A stretch of DNA of 64,000 nucleotides from Adineta ricciae (lineage: Eukaryota; Rotifera; Eurotatoria; Adinetida; Adinetidae). Shown piece by piece: positions 11,097 to 23,410 of this stretch (the stretch's first letter is position 1; every line of letters starts with the position of its first letter). The translations under genes were made by a program, and so were the position numbers. Location: assembly GCA_905250025.1 (NCBI GenBank), contig CAJNOJ010000097.1, positions 62,001 to 126,000 on the forward strand. The letters are read 5' to 3'. The notes beneath the pieces are model-generated. The model did no database searches, was not told the origin of the DNA, and worked only from the letters and a program-made list of their open reading frames with translations.

Positions 11097-13340
11097 TTAC
11101 GTTTGTGAGCTGTTTTTCGGTGGACGCAGCAATTCTTTCTCTTGATCTTTGCTCGGCGCGTACAATAAGTGTTTATCAGCTCGACGCTACGAACAGATAA
11201 GATAAATGAACAATGGCAAATAAATTTCATATCGGATTCTTACTCTTCGATTGAAAAAGAATAATTCCAAGACCACAACAATGGCGATTAAGGATAGCAA
11301 GGCAATGATGATGTAGATTAATTTCAATGAACCATATGCATAGTGACCTTTTTCAAGAATTGTACTGACACGTAGTAAACGATTCAATGTTTCGTTATTC
11401 AAAGTAATTGTCTGAAAAGGGGAAAACAGATTATGATTCAAAAGATTAGAGATTGATGTTTTACTTGGTCGATCCACATCATTGGAATGAACCGTCGAAC
11501 AGCACGTGTACGAGTTGGCCTATGGAAATACGAATGAGTGTCAATATCAGCTGTAAAGAAATGAATAAGCATACTCAGTAGACCCGTCTTGATTAAGTTT
11601 CAGACGATCAATCCAGGCGTTGGTACTCAATTGAATACGTAGTTGGGCTCGTACTGGTGTACCAGAGATTGGTTCAAAGTAAATTGTTGATTCATGCTTA
11701 TCGAAATTCGGATGAAAATTCACATTGGTCGACGACGAATTGTGTCCATAGAAATGTGGTTTAGATAAAAATACCGTTTCTTCAGGGATCTCGGCTAAAA
11801 ATGAAGCAACACATTGGTAAGGATGATGGATTCCACCTTCGTTTTTGACATACCGGAGAGACATTTTGTGATATCGAGTTTATCCGCTTCGGGACAGTTT
11901 TCATCCATTTGTGGACACTTCTCAACATCAACTAATTTCAAAACATATTCATGTAACATTTCAAAGCCAAATTTGGACACGGTTCGGTTGTAACGAAGTT
12001 GCACAGGTCTGAAATATAGAGGAAAATCCCAGACGAAATTCTTCATGTGATTTCTACGAACCGGCAAAAATCGGGCTGAAATACATTGATTACTTTTTGA
12101 TTCGGTGGATTTCCCAATGGCGGGAATGTCAGTCCGTCTGAAATAGAAACATGAGGATCTTTTCATTCAAACATAATAGGGAATCTCCTTCTCACCGAAA
12201 ATATCCGTTTGCCAATCTTGACTTTTCGTTTTAAATGGTGTACTAAACAACAAGTGACGTTCATCAAACCATTTTCTGTACATCGAATCAATTCCTTACT
12301 ATTCGGTTTCGAAGCTGAGCATCTGTCCTTTTATCGAAGAATTGTCAATGCCAGTCTGAATAGTAAAGTTGAAACCATTCGTTCCGTTATACTAGATGAA
12401 CAAGAACGAAATATAAAAGCTATTCGTACTCAATGTTATCTTTACTCGGTAGATAAATCCATATTTGTCTTTGTTTGGTCCTTGCATTCGTGATGAGATT
12501 GCAGCAAATATGGGAGAGATATAACCTTCGAGTTTGTCAATAGCTTTGGAATAGTTAAATGCATTGTTTCCGCCAAGAATGTAAAAAACGGGATCGGCGA
12601 CTCGACCGAATTTCGTTCGAAACATCTACAAAAATCGAGATTTTTATTTCCTGCCTGACACATATCTTCCACTCACCACACGAAGTATATCAACGAAGGC
12701 ACCTTCTTGGCTGAGCAAAGCTTCACTATATTCACCATAGCGGGTGAATATACGTTCGATCGAATAATGAATTTTCGTATTGTTATCAAACCATTTCGGA
12801 TTATTCTTCTTCACAACAACTCTAGAAAACAAATGGGATCGATTTTGTAATATCCACCCGTGAAAATTATCCAGCCGTTACTTGTACATAAATGGTAGTG
12901 TTTCTTGGAAATTCAACGTTGGATTGTTTGTATCCGTCATGATATCCATATAGTTCGTTACATTGAACAAGCGATACGCACGTAAAGTCGTAATGGGAGG
13001 GTTTGTCCAACTCTCATTGCCATCGGATAGTGGGGCTAAACGTGTTTTCTAGAAAATCGTGAAAAACAAATGAAATTTGGTTTCGTTTGAGAGGCGTTGA
13101 TCTACTTCAAGAACTTTTCCTTGAATCATATGTTCTACACTTGGCCATTTGGTTATGAACACAATAAAAGGTGCAAAAAGTAACAGTAAAAGAAGCACTT
13201 CGCATGTAACACGAACAGGCGATGAACATATCCTCGACCTTTTCGTTATTGGAATTGTTCTAAAAAGTTTTCAGTGAGAAAAAGAATTTCTAAAACAAAT
13301 ACTAAACATACGGCGTCGTTGATTGCGACTGTTGTTCCAT
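11097..13340 (-). CDS. CD36-family scavenger receptor (SR-B/LIMP-2-like)
   Basis: Thirteen exons, from 13312-13340 (first) to 11097-11186 (last), give 1578 nt and 525 residues, typical for the family. CD36 proteins are two-pass membrane receptors that bind lipids, lipoproteins or lysosomal cargo through a large extracellular loop. The topology is seen: a basic N terminus, a hydrophobic helix at about 27-47 (EVLLLLLLLFAPFIVFI) and a second at about 469-492 (YIIIALLSLIAIVVVLELFF), with a short basic tail. Family landmarks between them include AYRLFNVTN, GLTFPPLGNPPN, KCLSAEIPEETVFLSKPHF and YFEPISGTPVRAQ. Several N-glycosylation sites and paired cysteines lie in the loop. The tail has EKELL, a dileucine-like signal lacking the strict acidic residue at -4, so lysosomal sorting is possible but not shown. 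Orthology to a particular human member is unresolved. Confidence 0.9.
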
Positions 13341-15111
13341 TTTAGCACATAGGAATATTCTAGAGAAATGCTATAGCCGTATGTTCAATGAGGGTAATGA
13401 TAACAAGCGAAGAAAAATGTACATACAAACAATAGAGCGCATAGGAAAAGAGAAGAAAAGAAAAGAATTGTGTTATTTTCATTGCACTTATTAGAGCGTA
13501 TGTCAGCGACACACTCGTTATCCACTAGAATAACTTTTCACATCAGTAGTCTCATAATAAACAAAAAAAAACTTATGCTAGCATTTGTAGATCAAGACAT
13601 ACTGTTTAATCCACTTATATTCGGTTCATTATAGTATTAAGGCATGCCGACGCAAATGTCTGGAGATAATTCTTGGTACACGGTTTTACCAGATACAGGC
13701 CTTCTTTTCGATAGTGATATCTTTCCTAGGTGCTAACTCAACGAGTAGTGGTTCTGTACATCATCAGCAATTTTGGTCATTTGTGATAGGCGGGAAACTG
13801 AACGTATGTCAGTTTTTATTTTCTATTCACGCATCCCTCTCTCTCTGTTAAAAATTCGAAATGTGAGCTATTCTTCTTCTTAATAGCATCTTCTTTCGAG
13901 AGTTACTTAATCCACATGCTAATTGCATTCGGCAATCTAATCCTTGAGTGCATGTTCTGCTAGATGAAACGAACAAACAAAGCGAATAGAAGAAGAGAAA
14001 GAGAAGGAGGTCAATGCACATCCGTTTTATCTTTCATATGTAATAAAAAAAGGAAATTTTCAGTGATAATTCAATCAAGAAATATTAAAGCGCTCAAGGG
14101 AAAAGAAACCTCTTCTGTTTTATGTTCGCTCATGGTAGATTGTTCAAAATTTCTCCATTACATTCAAGTCGTTGGATCCATAGTGCTCATCAGCACGTTT
14201 CTCTTCTTCTTTCTGCTTCTATGGCATGCTGATTGTTTACTTACACTAAATCCAGTGGCTACAGTTGAACAATTCGAATGTTTCTGGTAGCGAAAATCGA
14301 ACATGCACTAGGAAAAGCTATTTTTCAGTTGACAATCTATCAGAATTCTCGATTTCAACTGCTGGTTCGTCAAACAATGTCAGCCTCGTTAGCTGTCAGC
14401 TTTTCTTCGAAATGCTTAGACACATCTTGACATATATCATATTTATCTATTTATTTATAGAAACTAATTGAGTGAGTTATAGAATATCGACGATATCATT
14501 TCGCTTGAGTACGCTACCATTCATCGTAATTTTAACTATCAAGGTCATTTGAACACTAATATCGAATTTCTTAATAAATCCAACTTGCATTCAATCGCTG
14601 CTGGGGACCATAAGCTCCGTTTGGATGGCACTGAAGATTTCAATGAAATTGTATCAAGTGTAATCATGTCACTTTTTAAATTCACAATCGTATAACACAA
14701 GTGTTGTAAATAAATCAATAAATCGAGGTTCGGTTCTTTTTCGATCAGAACGAATCCATCCATTTGTAATTATCTGTGACTCTCTCTTTCGTCATAATAT
14801 TTACCAGCACTGAAAGAATTCTCTGCTCCGTGGATCTATCTTTCCATATATACATTTATCATCTTGTTCTTTTCCACGGTTCGCTTTTATCAACAACCTC
14901 AAGACGATATCAGTAGAAAGGAGAAGAAGAAGAAGAAGAAGAAGAAAAAAAAGAAAACTCTTCTGTGTCGTCATTGCCCATGAAGAAAAGAAAATAATGA
15001 GGTTAGAGAGAATAGTACATAGCAATAATCGACGTCAATAGCTAGCAAATATCTTCCGTTTTTTTCCACTGATACAAGGTCAGAACAAACAAATTATTTG
15101 TTCAGATTATC
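13341..15111. other. Intergenic spacer
   Basis: Upstream regions of the divergent CD36-family and hydrolase genes. The open frames are short, with no domain or signal peptide. A GAA-rich tract lies near 14918-14955. Nothing else was recognised. Confidence 0.5.
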
Positions 15112-16224
15112 ATGGAAAAACAAGCAACATTACAAATTGTTTGTATACAAACATACTTGACTCAATACCATTATCAATCTTACCCAATCCTTAAGCAATA
15201 TCTTCTACAACGGATACGTCTTGGCCTCAAAACACGATCGACTACAACGCAGATTCCGTCCAATAGAGAACGCAGTCAGCAACCGACTCTAGTCATTCTT
15301 CCAGAATGTACAGGAACGTGGCTGTACTATATGTGTGTGCCAATGCCGAGATTTTTACATGGATATTTTTTCAATTCGAACAATCGTAAAGCAAATTATC
15401 ATTTATTATTTATTGCGTATACATTAGCAACTCATTTACGATTGTTCGTGAAAGAAATCTATAAAAATTATGAGTCGAGTAAAACCTGGCCAAGTATATT
15501 TCGCCAGTCTTGGTTGACTCTTTTTGCTCGTCGAACGTTTTCCATTTATAAACAATTGTTCAGTGAATTAGCGATAGAAACGAACTCTACTATTGTTGCT
15601 GGCTCAATATTTGCCTATAACGATTCCAATGACAACAAGTTATACAACATGTCATATGTTTTCCAACCAAACAATGGTGCAATTTGTCTTCAATCCGGTA
15701 AACGGTATCCAACGTTTGAAGAAAGTGATTTCATTCATAGCTATGAATGTTCCCCATCGATTTATTCCATTCCAAATACAAATATCGACATTGGCATACT
15801 TGTATGTGCTGATAGTTGGATGCCAGAAGTTTACAATGACTACGGTTGGCTAGAACTGAACTCGCATCGGCGTTTTCTTTTTATTATTGTTGCATTAAAC
15901 ACTGGTGATTGGAACATGCCATGGCCTGGTTATGATGCAAGCACGGATGTTCCGAATGATGTAGATAGCGAACATTTGCAAACATATTCATTGCCACAAG
16001 CTTGGTTTCATTATGCTGTTCAACGTGCATTTGATGCACTGAGCAAACGAAATGATTTACTTGGATATGGTGTCATTTGTTGTCAAGGTGTATTGAATTT
16101 AATGAATGATATTCGTGCCGAAGGAGAAAGTGTCATTCTACTGAAACGTTCGAAAGATGAGGAGAAAGTTTTGTTTGAAGCAAAAACATGTGTCGAAGAG
16201 AAAGTCCTAACATGTGAATTTTGA
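15112..16224 (+). CDS. Carbon-nitrogen hydrolase, nitrilase superfamily
   Basis: A 370-residue, apparently intronless frame. Nitrilase-superfamily enzymes hydrolyse nitriles or amides with a Glu-Lys-Cys triad. All three are visible: Glu65 in LVILPECTG, Lys197 in LQSGKRYPTFEE and Cys232 in IGILVCADSWMPE. The N-terminal strand TLQIVCIQ matches the first beta strand of the fold. There is no signal peptide or GPI tail, unlike vanin or biotinidase, so it is probably cytosolic. The substrate cannot be told from sequence. It lies 83 bp upstream of the TRIC gene on the same strand. An acceptor-like TTTCTAG at 16239-16245 followed by an open 23-codon stretch to 16314 could be an alternative last exon, so the C terminus is less certain than the rest. 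Confidence 0.85.
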   Translation: MEKQATLQIVCIQTYLTQYHYQSYPILKQYLLQRIRLGLKTRSTTTQIPSNRERSQQPTLVILPECTGTWLYYMCVPMPRFLHGYFFNSNNRKANYHLLFIAYTLATHLRLFVKEIYKNYESSKTWPSIFRQSWLTLFARRTFSIYKQLFSELAIETNSTIVAGSIFAYNDSNDNKLYNMSYVFQPNNGAICLQSGKRYPTFEESDFIHSYECSPSIYSIPNTNIDIGILVCADSWMPEVYNDYGWLELNSHRRFLFIIVALNTGDWNMPWPGYDASTDVPNDVDSEHLQTYSLPQAWFHYAVQRAFDALSKRNDLLGYGVICCQGVLNLMNDIRAEGESVILLKRSKDEEKVLFEAKTCVEEKVLTCEF

Positions 16225-16306
16225 CAATGTTCGTTTTCTTTCTAGATAAATGTTCTCGTATTGAATGAGCCGGTGACACCCCATAAGAGAAAAGAACCGG
16301 AGTACA

Positions 16307-18124
16307 ATGAATAAAGAAGTTTTGATTGATATTGGATCACAACTATCACGGTTGAGATTGTATCCAGTCTTCGATATTTGTCATTACTTACTAACTGCTC
16401 TACACGTACGAGACGACATCCAACAATATCCAACAGGTAAGAATAAGCTTTGATACTTCTCCTCGGGGCTACTTAAGCAAGCAAAGTTCGATATATGATG
16501 CAATATAAAAATAGTTATTATGACAAAAATCACGAGCATCAAGCTGTCTTACATCTTAGATTAAAACATTCTCCATCCGCTATCTAATTCTAGCTGGAGA
16601 AGAACAACATGTTGTTGTCTCTTATGTAACATCAGAAAGTCGGTTATTTCGATAGATTTCTCATTCAATTAGATCTGAAATGTAGTTCAAGAACGTTTCC
16701 TTCTGTTGAGATATCAAAGAGCTCTCTAATAATTGTGTCATAACAACCTCCTGATCGATTGACGGACGTGAGTGTCTGCTATGATATTTTTGCGTCTGAT
16801 TTTAGTTACACAGAATTTTATACGTCGTCATCCATTGTCATGTTGGTTATCAACGATGCTACTATGTTTTTCCAATACGATTCTATCGAATTTTCTACTG
16901 GGTGACAGTCTAGTACAAGATTTTCTTCATCATCAGCATCTGCTATTAGCAACGATCTGCTGGTATTGCGTGTTTTATTCGCCATTGGATTTATTAGTTC
17001 GATTAATACGCTGTTTACCTATTCATCTTGTTCTTGGGATTGGAAAAGAACTCTATCGAACAAGAAAAATCTACGACGGCGTCCGTTCAACAATAGTCAT
17101 ATATCCCGAAGCTTATCTTGTTATTATACTCATTGGTGCTATTCGAGGTAATCGATACCCTTGATGACGAGGGAAATTGATCAAACAAATAAGCTTATTT
17201 AGGCTGTGGTACGTCAGTTATGACTCTAGTCGACCGATTTATTCGAGGTATTTGGTTACCTACACATCATGAATTTCTTTTTCCATCATTGTAAGTGTCG
17301 AGAAACAGCAATGAATTGTATATCGTCTAGTCTGGCTATTTACGATAGCTTATGCTCGTTAACTACATAAGAAACATTGTGAGAAGTACAAAACGAGACG
17401 ATCGACGAATCTGTCAAGTTGGAATAGTAATTATTCTTAGAGGTTTACTCGTATCTGTCGGATGATCATAGAAGAAAATGTTAATAATACAATGCCATTC
17501 GAATAACCTTCTATTCTTTGATGACTATAACTTTCGATACCTAAGAAGATGTCCTAAAGGTCATTGAGTTGATATTTTCTGTGAAATGACGACGTGCTGA
17601 CATGTTGCAAAATAGTTTTCTACGATATAGCTGAAAGAGTATCAACACATTTGGAACTAGCGAACTCGGATTTTATTTTTAGTACTACCAAAGCATGTTT
17701 CCTTTCATCGTCGATCTTTCTCTTATCTCATTTACAAATTCTCAAATTTGAACATGAATTGATCTATTTATGCATTGCGTCAATGTTTATTTATGTTCGA
17801 GTTATAACGTCATTTTTCAAACAATACGATCCGTTTATGCCATTTGAAAATCTCACATCTGGCTTATTATTCAACAGTTGGACAGAACTAATTGTTTGTA
17901 TTTAGATTTTCGAAACGAAAGAATGTCAAGTTCATCTTTGTTCTTTCTAGACTGATGCATATCGACGTGCAGCTGTATCGAACAGTTTACCAGCACCACA
18001 GAACGCAGCTCTACCAGCTGCAGCGTCGTCGGTGAATAATCCAGCAGGAATGATGAATGCGAAAAAAGAGATGGTGAACAATGACAGTTCATCAAAAGGA
18101 GTCGATGGAAAGAAACGCGATTAG
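16307..18124 (+). CDS. TMEM38: TRIC intracellular cation channel (TMEM38 family)
   Basis: Five exons (16307-16436, 16806-17147, 17203-17290, 17683-17893, 17951-18124) give 945 nt and 314 residues, in phase. TRIC channels are trimeric K+ channels of the endoplasmic and sarcoplasmic reticulum that carry counter-current during Ca2+ release. Family landmarks seen: YPVFDICHYLL in the first helix, HPLSCWLSTMLLCF in the second, WYCVFYSPLDLL, and the lipid-binding motif KELYRTRKI, where vertebrate proteins have KEV. The conserved GCGTS segment follows, then LTSGLLFNSW near the last helix. The C terminus is a hydrophilic tail rich in Ala, Asn, Ser and Lys, as in animal TMEM38 proteins. The first ATG is chosen because the typical N-terminal helix starts about 20 residues later. 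The A/B subtype is not resolved. Confidence 0.92.
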
Positions 18125-18428
18125 GGAGATTATCTCATTTTCATTTCTATTTATTTTGTTTACAATGCAAAAAATATCTTCTCCTGTTTAGACTTAGTTC
18201 ACGTGTTTTTTCTTTTTTCTTAACCTTCGAAATTCTTCTAATCTCATAATAAAGATTCTTTGAAATCAACTTCCTACTGCAAGCAATTTGCATCGTTGAC
18301 AAACGTTAGCGTCATCTCGTCAAAATTTTACAATAAGCTCACCTATCTACCATTTACGAACATTATTTGTCTTTGAAGATAACATGTCATATTCACTACC
18401 ACTCTCTTCTCCTCAGTGAAACATATCG
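18125..18428. other. Spacer between TMEM38 and EFR3
   Basis: 304 bp between two same-strand genes. It includes AATAAAG at about 18249, a plausible poly(A) signal for TMEM38. The EFR3 promoter presumably lies here too, but no element is recognisable. Confidence 0.45.
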
Positions 18429-21400
18429 ATGTCTGTCTATTGTAACAATTGCTTTTGTTGCGGTCGCCATTTGGTGCCCAGATATAAACGATTGGTCAAT
18501 AATATCTTCTCGCAAAATCCACAAGTAGATTGCAGATGAACTTGTTGACTTGTAGTGTCTGATTTCATATGTTTAGCATAGTCCCGATAGGAACAATTTA
18601 GAGCGATTACGGTTTTATGCTGTACACAAACCGGAGAAATTGGATAAGTCATTTCGATACATGTCGGAAAAGATTACACGTTATTTACGACACCGAAATC
18701 GACCGTGCGTAATAAGTTTACGTAGAATACTGTATGAAAAGTCTTTACTCGTCTAGATATGTAATTCTTGGGATAACTGCGATGACTGACACGATGAAAT
18801 CTTGTTACCAACAGTTGAATACGTTTATTGATTGGTATTTGGTGACACTTCATTCAGTATTAGAAGAGAGAAATGATTTAGAATTAACTGAACACGTCAT
18901 TGTTTCGGTAAGTGAAGATTGATCGATGAGCACATGTAATTTTGTTTTTCGAAGTTCGAAGCATTCTGCGAGATTCGCATCGAAGCGCCGAATTATCAAC
19001 GAGACTATGAATTTTTCGTTGATCGTTTCACGCAACTCTGTCATGATAACTCTCCACAGGATAAAATCAAGTACCTGTTCAGCTGCTTCACGATTTTTCC
19101 TTCACGTTTCTATTAAGATTTCGATATCTCGGTCTCCGTGGCCATCAGGCATTGATACGAAAGACGGCTAGTGATGATCTGCACAATAATATTTGGGAGC
19201 ACATGAATCAAATTGTTCCTTCAATTCTATTCAATATGGGACAACGCGATCTTCATCAATCACAAGACTCAGCCAATCATACGACAACAGTTTCAGTTGA
19301 TCACGCTATTATCGCCACTGATAAAATCACTAAAGATGATCTTTCTTCCCTGGCTGATACAATACTACGAGATTTATTTAGCCGAACGCATATGAATAAC
19401 ATATCTGCATGTTTTCATCCCATCCTCACGTACGACACGCGAATGAATATCATTTATTGCCTTTGTTTAGTTATCTAGATGACCACAATCAATGGACGCC
19501 AGTTGATTTTCCACTCTATATTTTTTCTGCGATAATGGTCTCCATTAAGGTATCTCATCTGACAGCATGCGTTCGAAAGATTTCCATTTGTTGTTTAGAA
19601 CCATAATAGCTATATAATTGTTGATTTATTGCTAAATCATTTGGAAAAGAAGGAAGCTGAACATGTTAGAACTCCGATTATGAATGTAATTCATCAATGT
19701 TTAGTTTTCGCCGCAACGAACAATGAAGCTCGTATGATGGAGATCGACAAATACGTTTTCGTTCCTTATGCTGTCTATTGTTTTAGGTTCAACAATATTT
19801 ACTGGAGTATCACGTTTACTAAGATGTCTAGAGAAATCATTTTACGCTGCAAGCAAATTGTCCGAAGCATCAGTAGATCTTCAACACGAAGAAAAATTCC
19901 AAAACGCAATCATCGACGGCATTCGTAAGGACTTTTTTAATCTAACTATTTGCATTTTCGTCGCGCGTATTTTACCAGGAGACTTTACAGAAAAATTACC
20001 TGACTTTCAAATGGTTGAAATCATGCATAACATTTTGATTTCATTAGTGTCGTTGAATTATAAATATAAAGAGCAAACCAAACGCGTCCGGTAGGTAATT
20101 GTCACTCATATTCGAATGGAAAGTAGCGAAACTCTATTTCAGAGATGCGAATATTCGATTTCAATTGTTACTTCTCCAAACAATACAAAAAGTATGTTGG
20201 GAACCTTTTCTTATCTATCGCTTTGTAATTGAGCATTCAAATTCAGATTGTCGTAACTTATCGATCGATACAACATGATGAAACAACATTTCCTCATCAA
20301 TTATTCGATCCGTTACTGAAACTAATGCACACTCCAATGGCAGAAGTTCGCTGGATTGTCCTGCAAATCTTCGTTTTGTTTATCGATAAACGACACTATG
20401 CTCATAAATTTCGTAAAATCAGGTATAGACTTTCCATTCGATCTAAAGTCGAAAATAGTCAACCTCTCTATTTGAAGAATATCAAAAGATATTGCTCAAT
20501 TAAATTTACCACCGATGACAAAACCGACTCAACTCATTGATATTTCATTCATGAAAAAAGTAATTTAAACTTCCAATCCGAACATTGAACAAGTAACTTT
20601 GATTTCAGTACGGTTCGCAATTTCTCTCTCAACTTTACGACTGTCTACTAATGGACAATAACACCAAAGAAATTTTCTATACAATCTACTGTCTGATGAG
20701 TTTAATTATCTTTGAAGATGATGACAAAGACATTCTGGTTGATATGATCCATTTCTGTATAGAAATTCAAGTAGATCTTCAACGAACTGGAAAGTACATT
20801 CAGACGTTATCAACTTCTTTTTTTCAGAAGCAAATTCTGTTAACTTCCGAAGAAGAATCCAAACAACTCTTGACAACAACTTGTTATTGTATTCACGCGT
20901 TAATTGCTGCTTTCCTTAACACCCTATCCAAATTATACAAAGTTACCACCTTCTCACACTATGTTGATGACGTAAGTTCAAGGCTCTGCTGTTTTTGACA
21001 GCTAATTATAAACGTTTTAGTTCAATCTCTTCGAATTAACATTCACCATCGTTCAACTTATCCGACTCTATTTTAGGTGATTTGTCATCGTGAACAGCGT
21101 GCACCGTACTTGCTTGCGCCGAATGCATTTCATTCCTCGACAAGAGAGACTTCATCTAAAGAAATACCAAAGGAATGTTTATTCTCCGAAGAAATAGTTA
21201 TTCAAACACTAAAAGCATCGGATTATGACTTATCACGATTTCAACGTACTATAAATTACGACTCAGGTTAGTTAACAATTATTATAAAGACTCAGGTTCG
21301 GAGACACATCAGTTGGATTGTTCAATGTCATCACACGTGACCGACGTCGTAAAATATTCGGTAACATTCGAAACGGTTGACATTGCAGAATTGCTAAGAT

Positions 21401-23410
21401 GTGAAAACGATATTTTTCATTAGTTAACATATAACAAAATGGTTTTAGCACATGGCACAGCAGATAAATATCTTTGATTGTGTACGCCCATTGTATCGTA
21501 GTCAACTCAAAAAGCCAATAGGGTATATGAACGAAAGCATAGATCAGCAGGAGAAGATGAGTGGATTTCATTAATGTATGACTATTTTCGATGATAGTTA
21601 AATAAGTTAAATAATCAAATACTTGAAAGGACCGTTGGGTGGTGGGTGTCATATCTGTCGCTATCGATGTGGCATGCGAGACATTATGTGTTGGAGGTGT
21701 GTACATTGAACGGCGGCTGATGTTTTCGAGATTATTCTGAAATTTACAAAAAACTCATGTTAATAGTTTGTCTCCCCTGAGAATAGCATGTTTTCTTCGA
21801 CGTCATAGAACTCGATGGCATGTTCTTACCTGATCATATAATAAGATTTCTTGTTGAACACTTCGAGTTAGATTGGCGGCTTCAGTGATGTTTTTCAAGC
21901 TATTTCGTTTATATCGTTTGATCGACCATTTCATTTGAATAAGCAAAAGAAACTGCACGAAGATAATCAAATAAGTAGCAACGCAACAAATCGTGTTCAA
22001 TGTTCGATAGGTCGAAATAGTGATATAGATAAATATTTGTTTACATGATGGCGGACGTTGTTCGTACTCGTATTCATTGATATCAAGTTGAGTTAATGTC
22101 GTGGCCAAGTACATAATGAGCAATGGCGTCATGATTAATAGAGAGAAAAAACTTAATTTAGTTGTGGATATATGTTTTTTACAAAAGAATGCCACCGATG
22201 TAATGACTAATAGGCTAGTAACAATGATTTCAATGATTGTTGTTAGTTTATCGAAAAATTTCAATATGAAACAGAGAAATACACATGGCAAACCTTGAGA
22301 AATGTCGATGAAACGTAGTGGAATAACGATATTACAAACGAATATATCATTGATTAGTAACGCGAGAATGTACTTATCAAATGTCGAGATTGATGAGCGT
22401 AGAGCAGGTAGTAAGGGCGGACGAATCATATGACCGTTGACGGATGGATTTTGTCTTAACAGTGATATATTCGTTGTTGAAGTTGGGATTCGATGAGAGT
22501 CTTGATGGTAATGATAGGTTTTCCGTTGAATAGCTAAGATTAACAGCCAATTGAATATTATTCCGATCAGACTGATCAAAGCTAAGAAGATCAAGTGAAA
22601 TACAAACATGATTGAATATCGTCGTCGTCGTCGTCGTGATATTTCAGCGTGTTTCTGTACGTTTTATTTACTTCTTTTCTCCTGCTCTTCTTCCTTTTAT
22701 GTTGATATGTGAACTGAATTGTCGTTGTTAGTGTTTTTCCTTTTGCATTCGTTTGTCGCAAGAAAAAGAAAAGGAAAATAAGAACAAAAGGAAATCTCAT
22801 ATAGGAAGAGAAAAAATTCCTGTATGAGCTGTTCTTATTTCTATTTAATCTTCTTCATGCACATATTAGTAGCCACTATGAACACGAGAAAAGCACATTC
22901 ATCATTTTTCCTATATGCGAGAGTAACTTTAGCTTTTTCTGCTCTCTTCCATGTCATCTGCAATAATTGAATTGGGAATGCGTTTTCATATTATAGAATC
23001 TGATGTTCCTGACAATGAAAATCAGAACGACTTGGAAAACGACGATTCCGTAAGCATTCAAGTAGATCTTACCGTACGAGAAGAGTCTGCCAAGGGTAAA
23101 AATGGATGTATAATTAGTAAATATGTTTTAGAGTAATGAAAATCGAAATGAATCAATCAATGCGACGATGTATGAGAATTCTTCAGTGCTCAAAGACTTT
23201 CGTTCGAAACGATTTCATGAATTGAAATCTCTCGCTCATGAAAAAGTAAACGCTCTCGTTGCTGATCTACAATATCACTTTTTTGTTTAGCAAATACAAG
23301 TCAATCAACGGCTCGAACAAGTACTAAAAACCCGTCATTCATCGAAAGAGAAGTTATCAACTGCAATACACATGGATAACTTTCATTATCCTGAACTTTT
23401 TGTCAACTAA
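18429..23410 (+). CDS. EFR3: EFR3, plasma-membrane scaffold for PI4-kinase III alpha
   Basis: Eighteen exons, from 18429-18524 to 23291-23410, total 2379 nt and 792 residues, close to vertebrate EFR3 (about 820). EFR3 is palmitoylated at its N terminus and recruits TTC7 and PI4KA to the plasma membrane to make PI4P. The N terminus has four cysteines at 5, 8, 10 and 11, then the family motif PRYKRLVNNIF. Other landmarks: RFYAVHKPEKLDK, NNIWEHMNQIVPSILFNM, ISFMKKYGSQFLSQLYD and, near the end, DSVSIQVDL and MDNFHYPELFVN, which parallels the vertebrate C terminus. Exons 15 (ends 21266) and 16 (starts 22997) are separated by a 1730 bp intron that contains a whole gene on the other strand. Reading through that donor meets a stop at once, so an unspliced transcript would truncate the protein. 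Assignment is firm. Confidence 0.93.
21272..22609 (-). CDS. Orphan rhodopsin-like GPCR nested in an EFR3 intron
   Basis: Two exons (21830-22609 and 21272-21736) joined in phase give 414 residues. The protein has seven hydrophobic segments, starting with MFVFHLIFLALISLIGIIFN (Asn in helix 1), and a C-terminal cytoplasmic tail. Between helices 1 and 2 there is a long hydrophilic insert with no known motif. The usual E/DRY after helix 3 is not visible and helix 7 ends in FCYMLTNEKYRF rather than a clear NPxxY, so G-protein coupling is unproven. It is best described as a divergent class A-like receptor, perhaps from a lineage-specific expansion. The whole coding region lies inside the 21267-22996 intron of EFR3 on the opposite strand; its stop codon is only 5 bp from the EFR3 donor. 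Confidence 0.75.

Noticed and set aside
13964-14290. 108-codon plus-strand frame with a hydrophobic end
   Set aside because: AAG/TTC-rich simple sequence and no recognisable protein features.
18437-18652. Minus-strand frame with several cysteines that looked like a small zinc protein
   Set aside because: The plus strand encodes EFR3 exons 1 and 2 here, with clear family motifs; the minus frame is a shadow.
22951-23136. Separate small plus-strand gene
   Set aside because: Its second half is EFR3 exon 16 (DSVSIQVDL) and the next exons give the EFR3 C terminus; the ATG lies in the intron.
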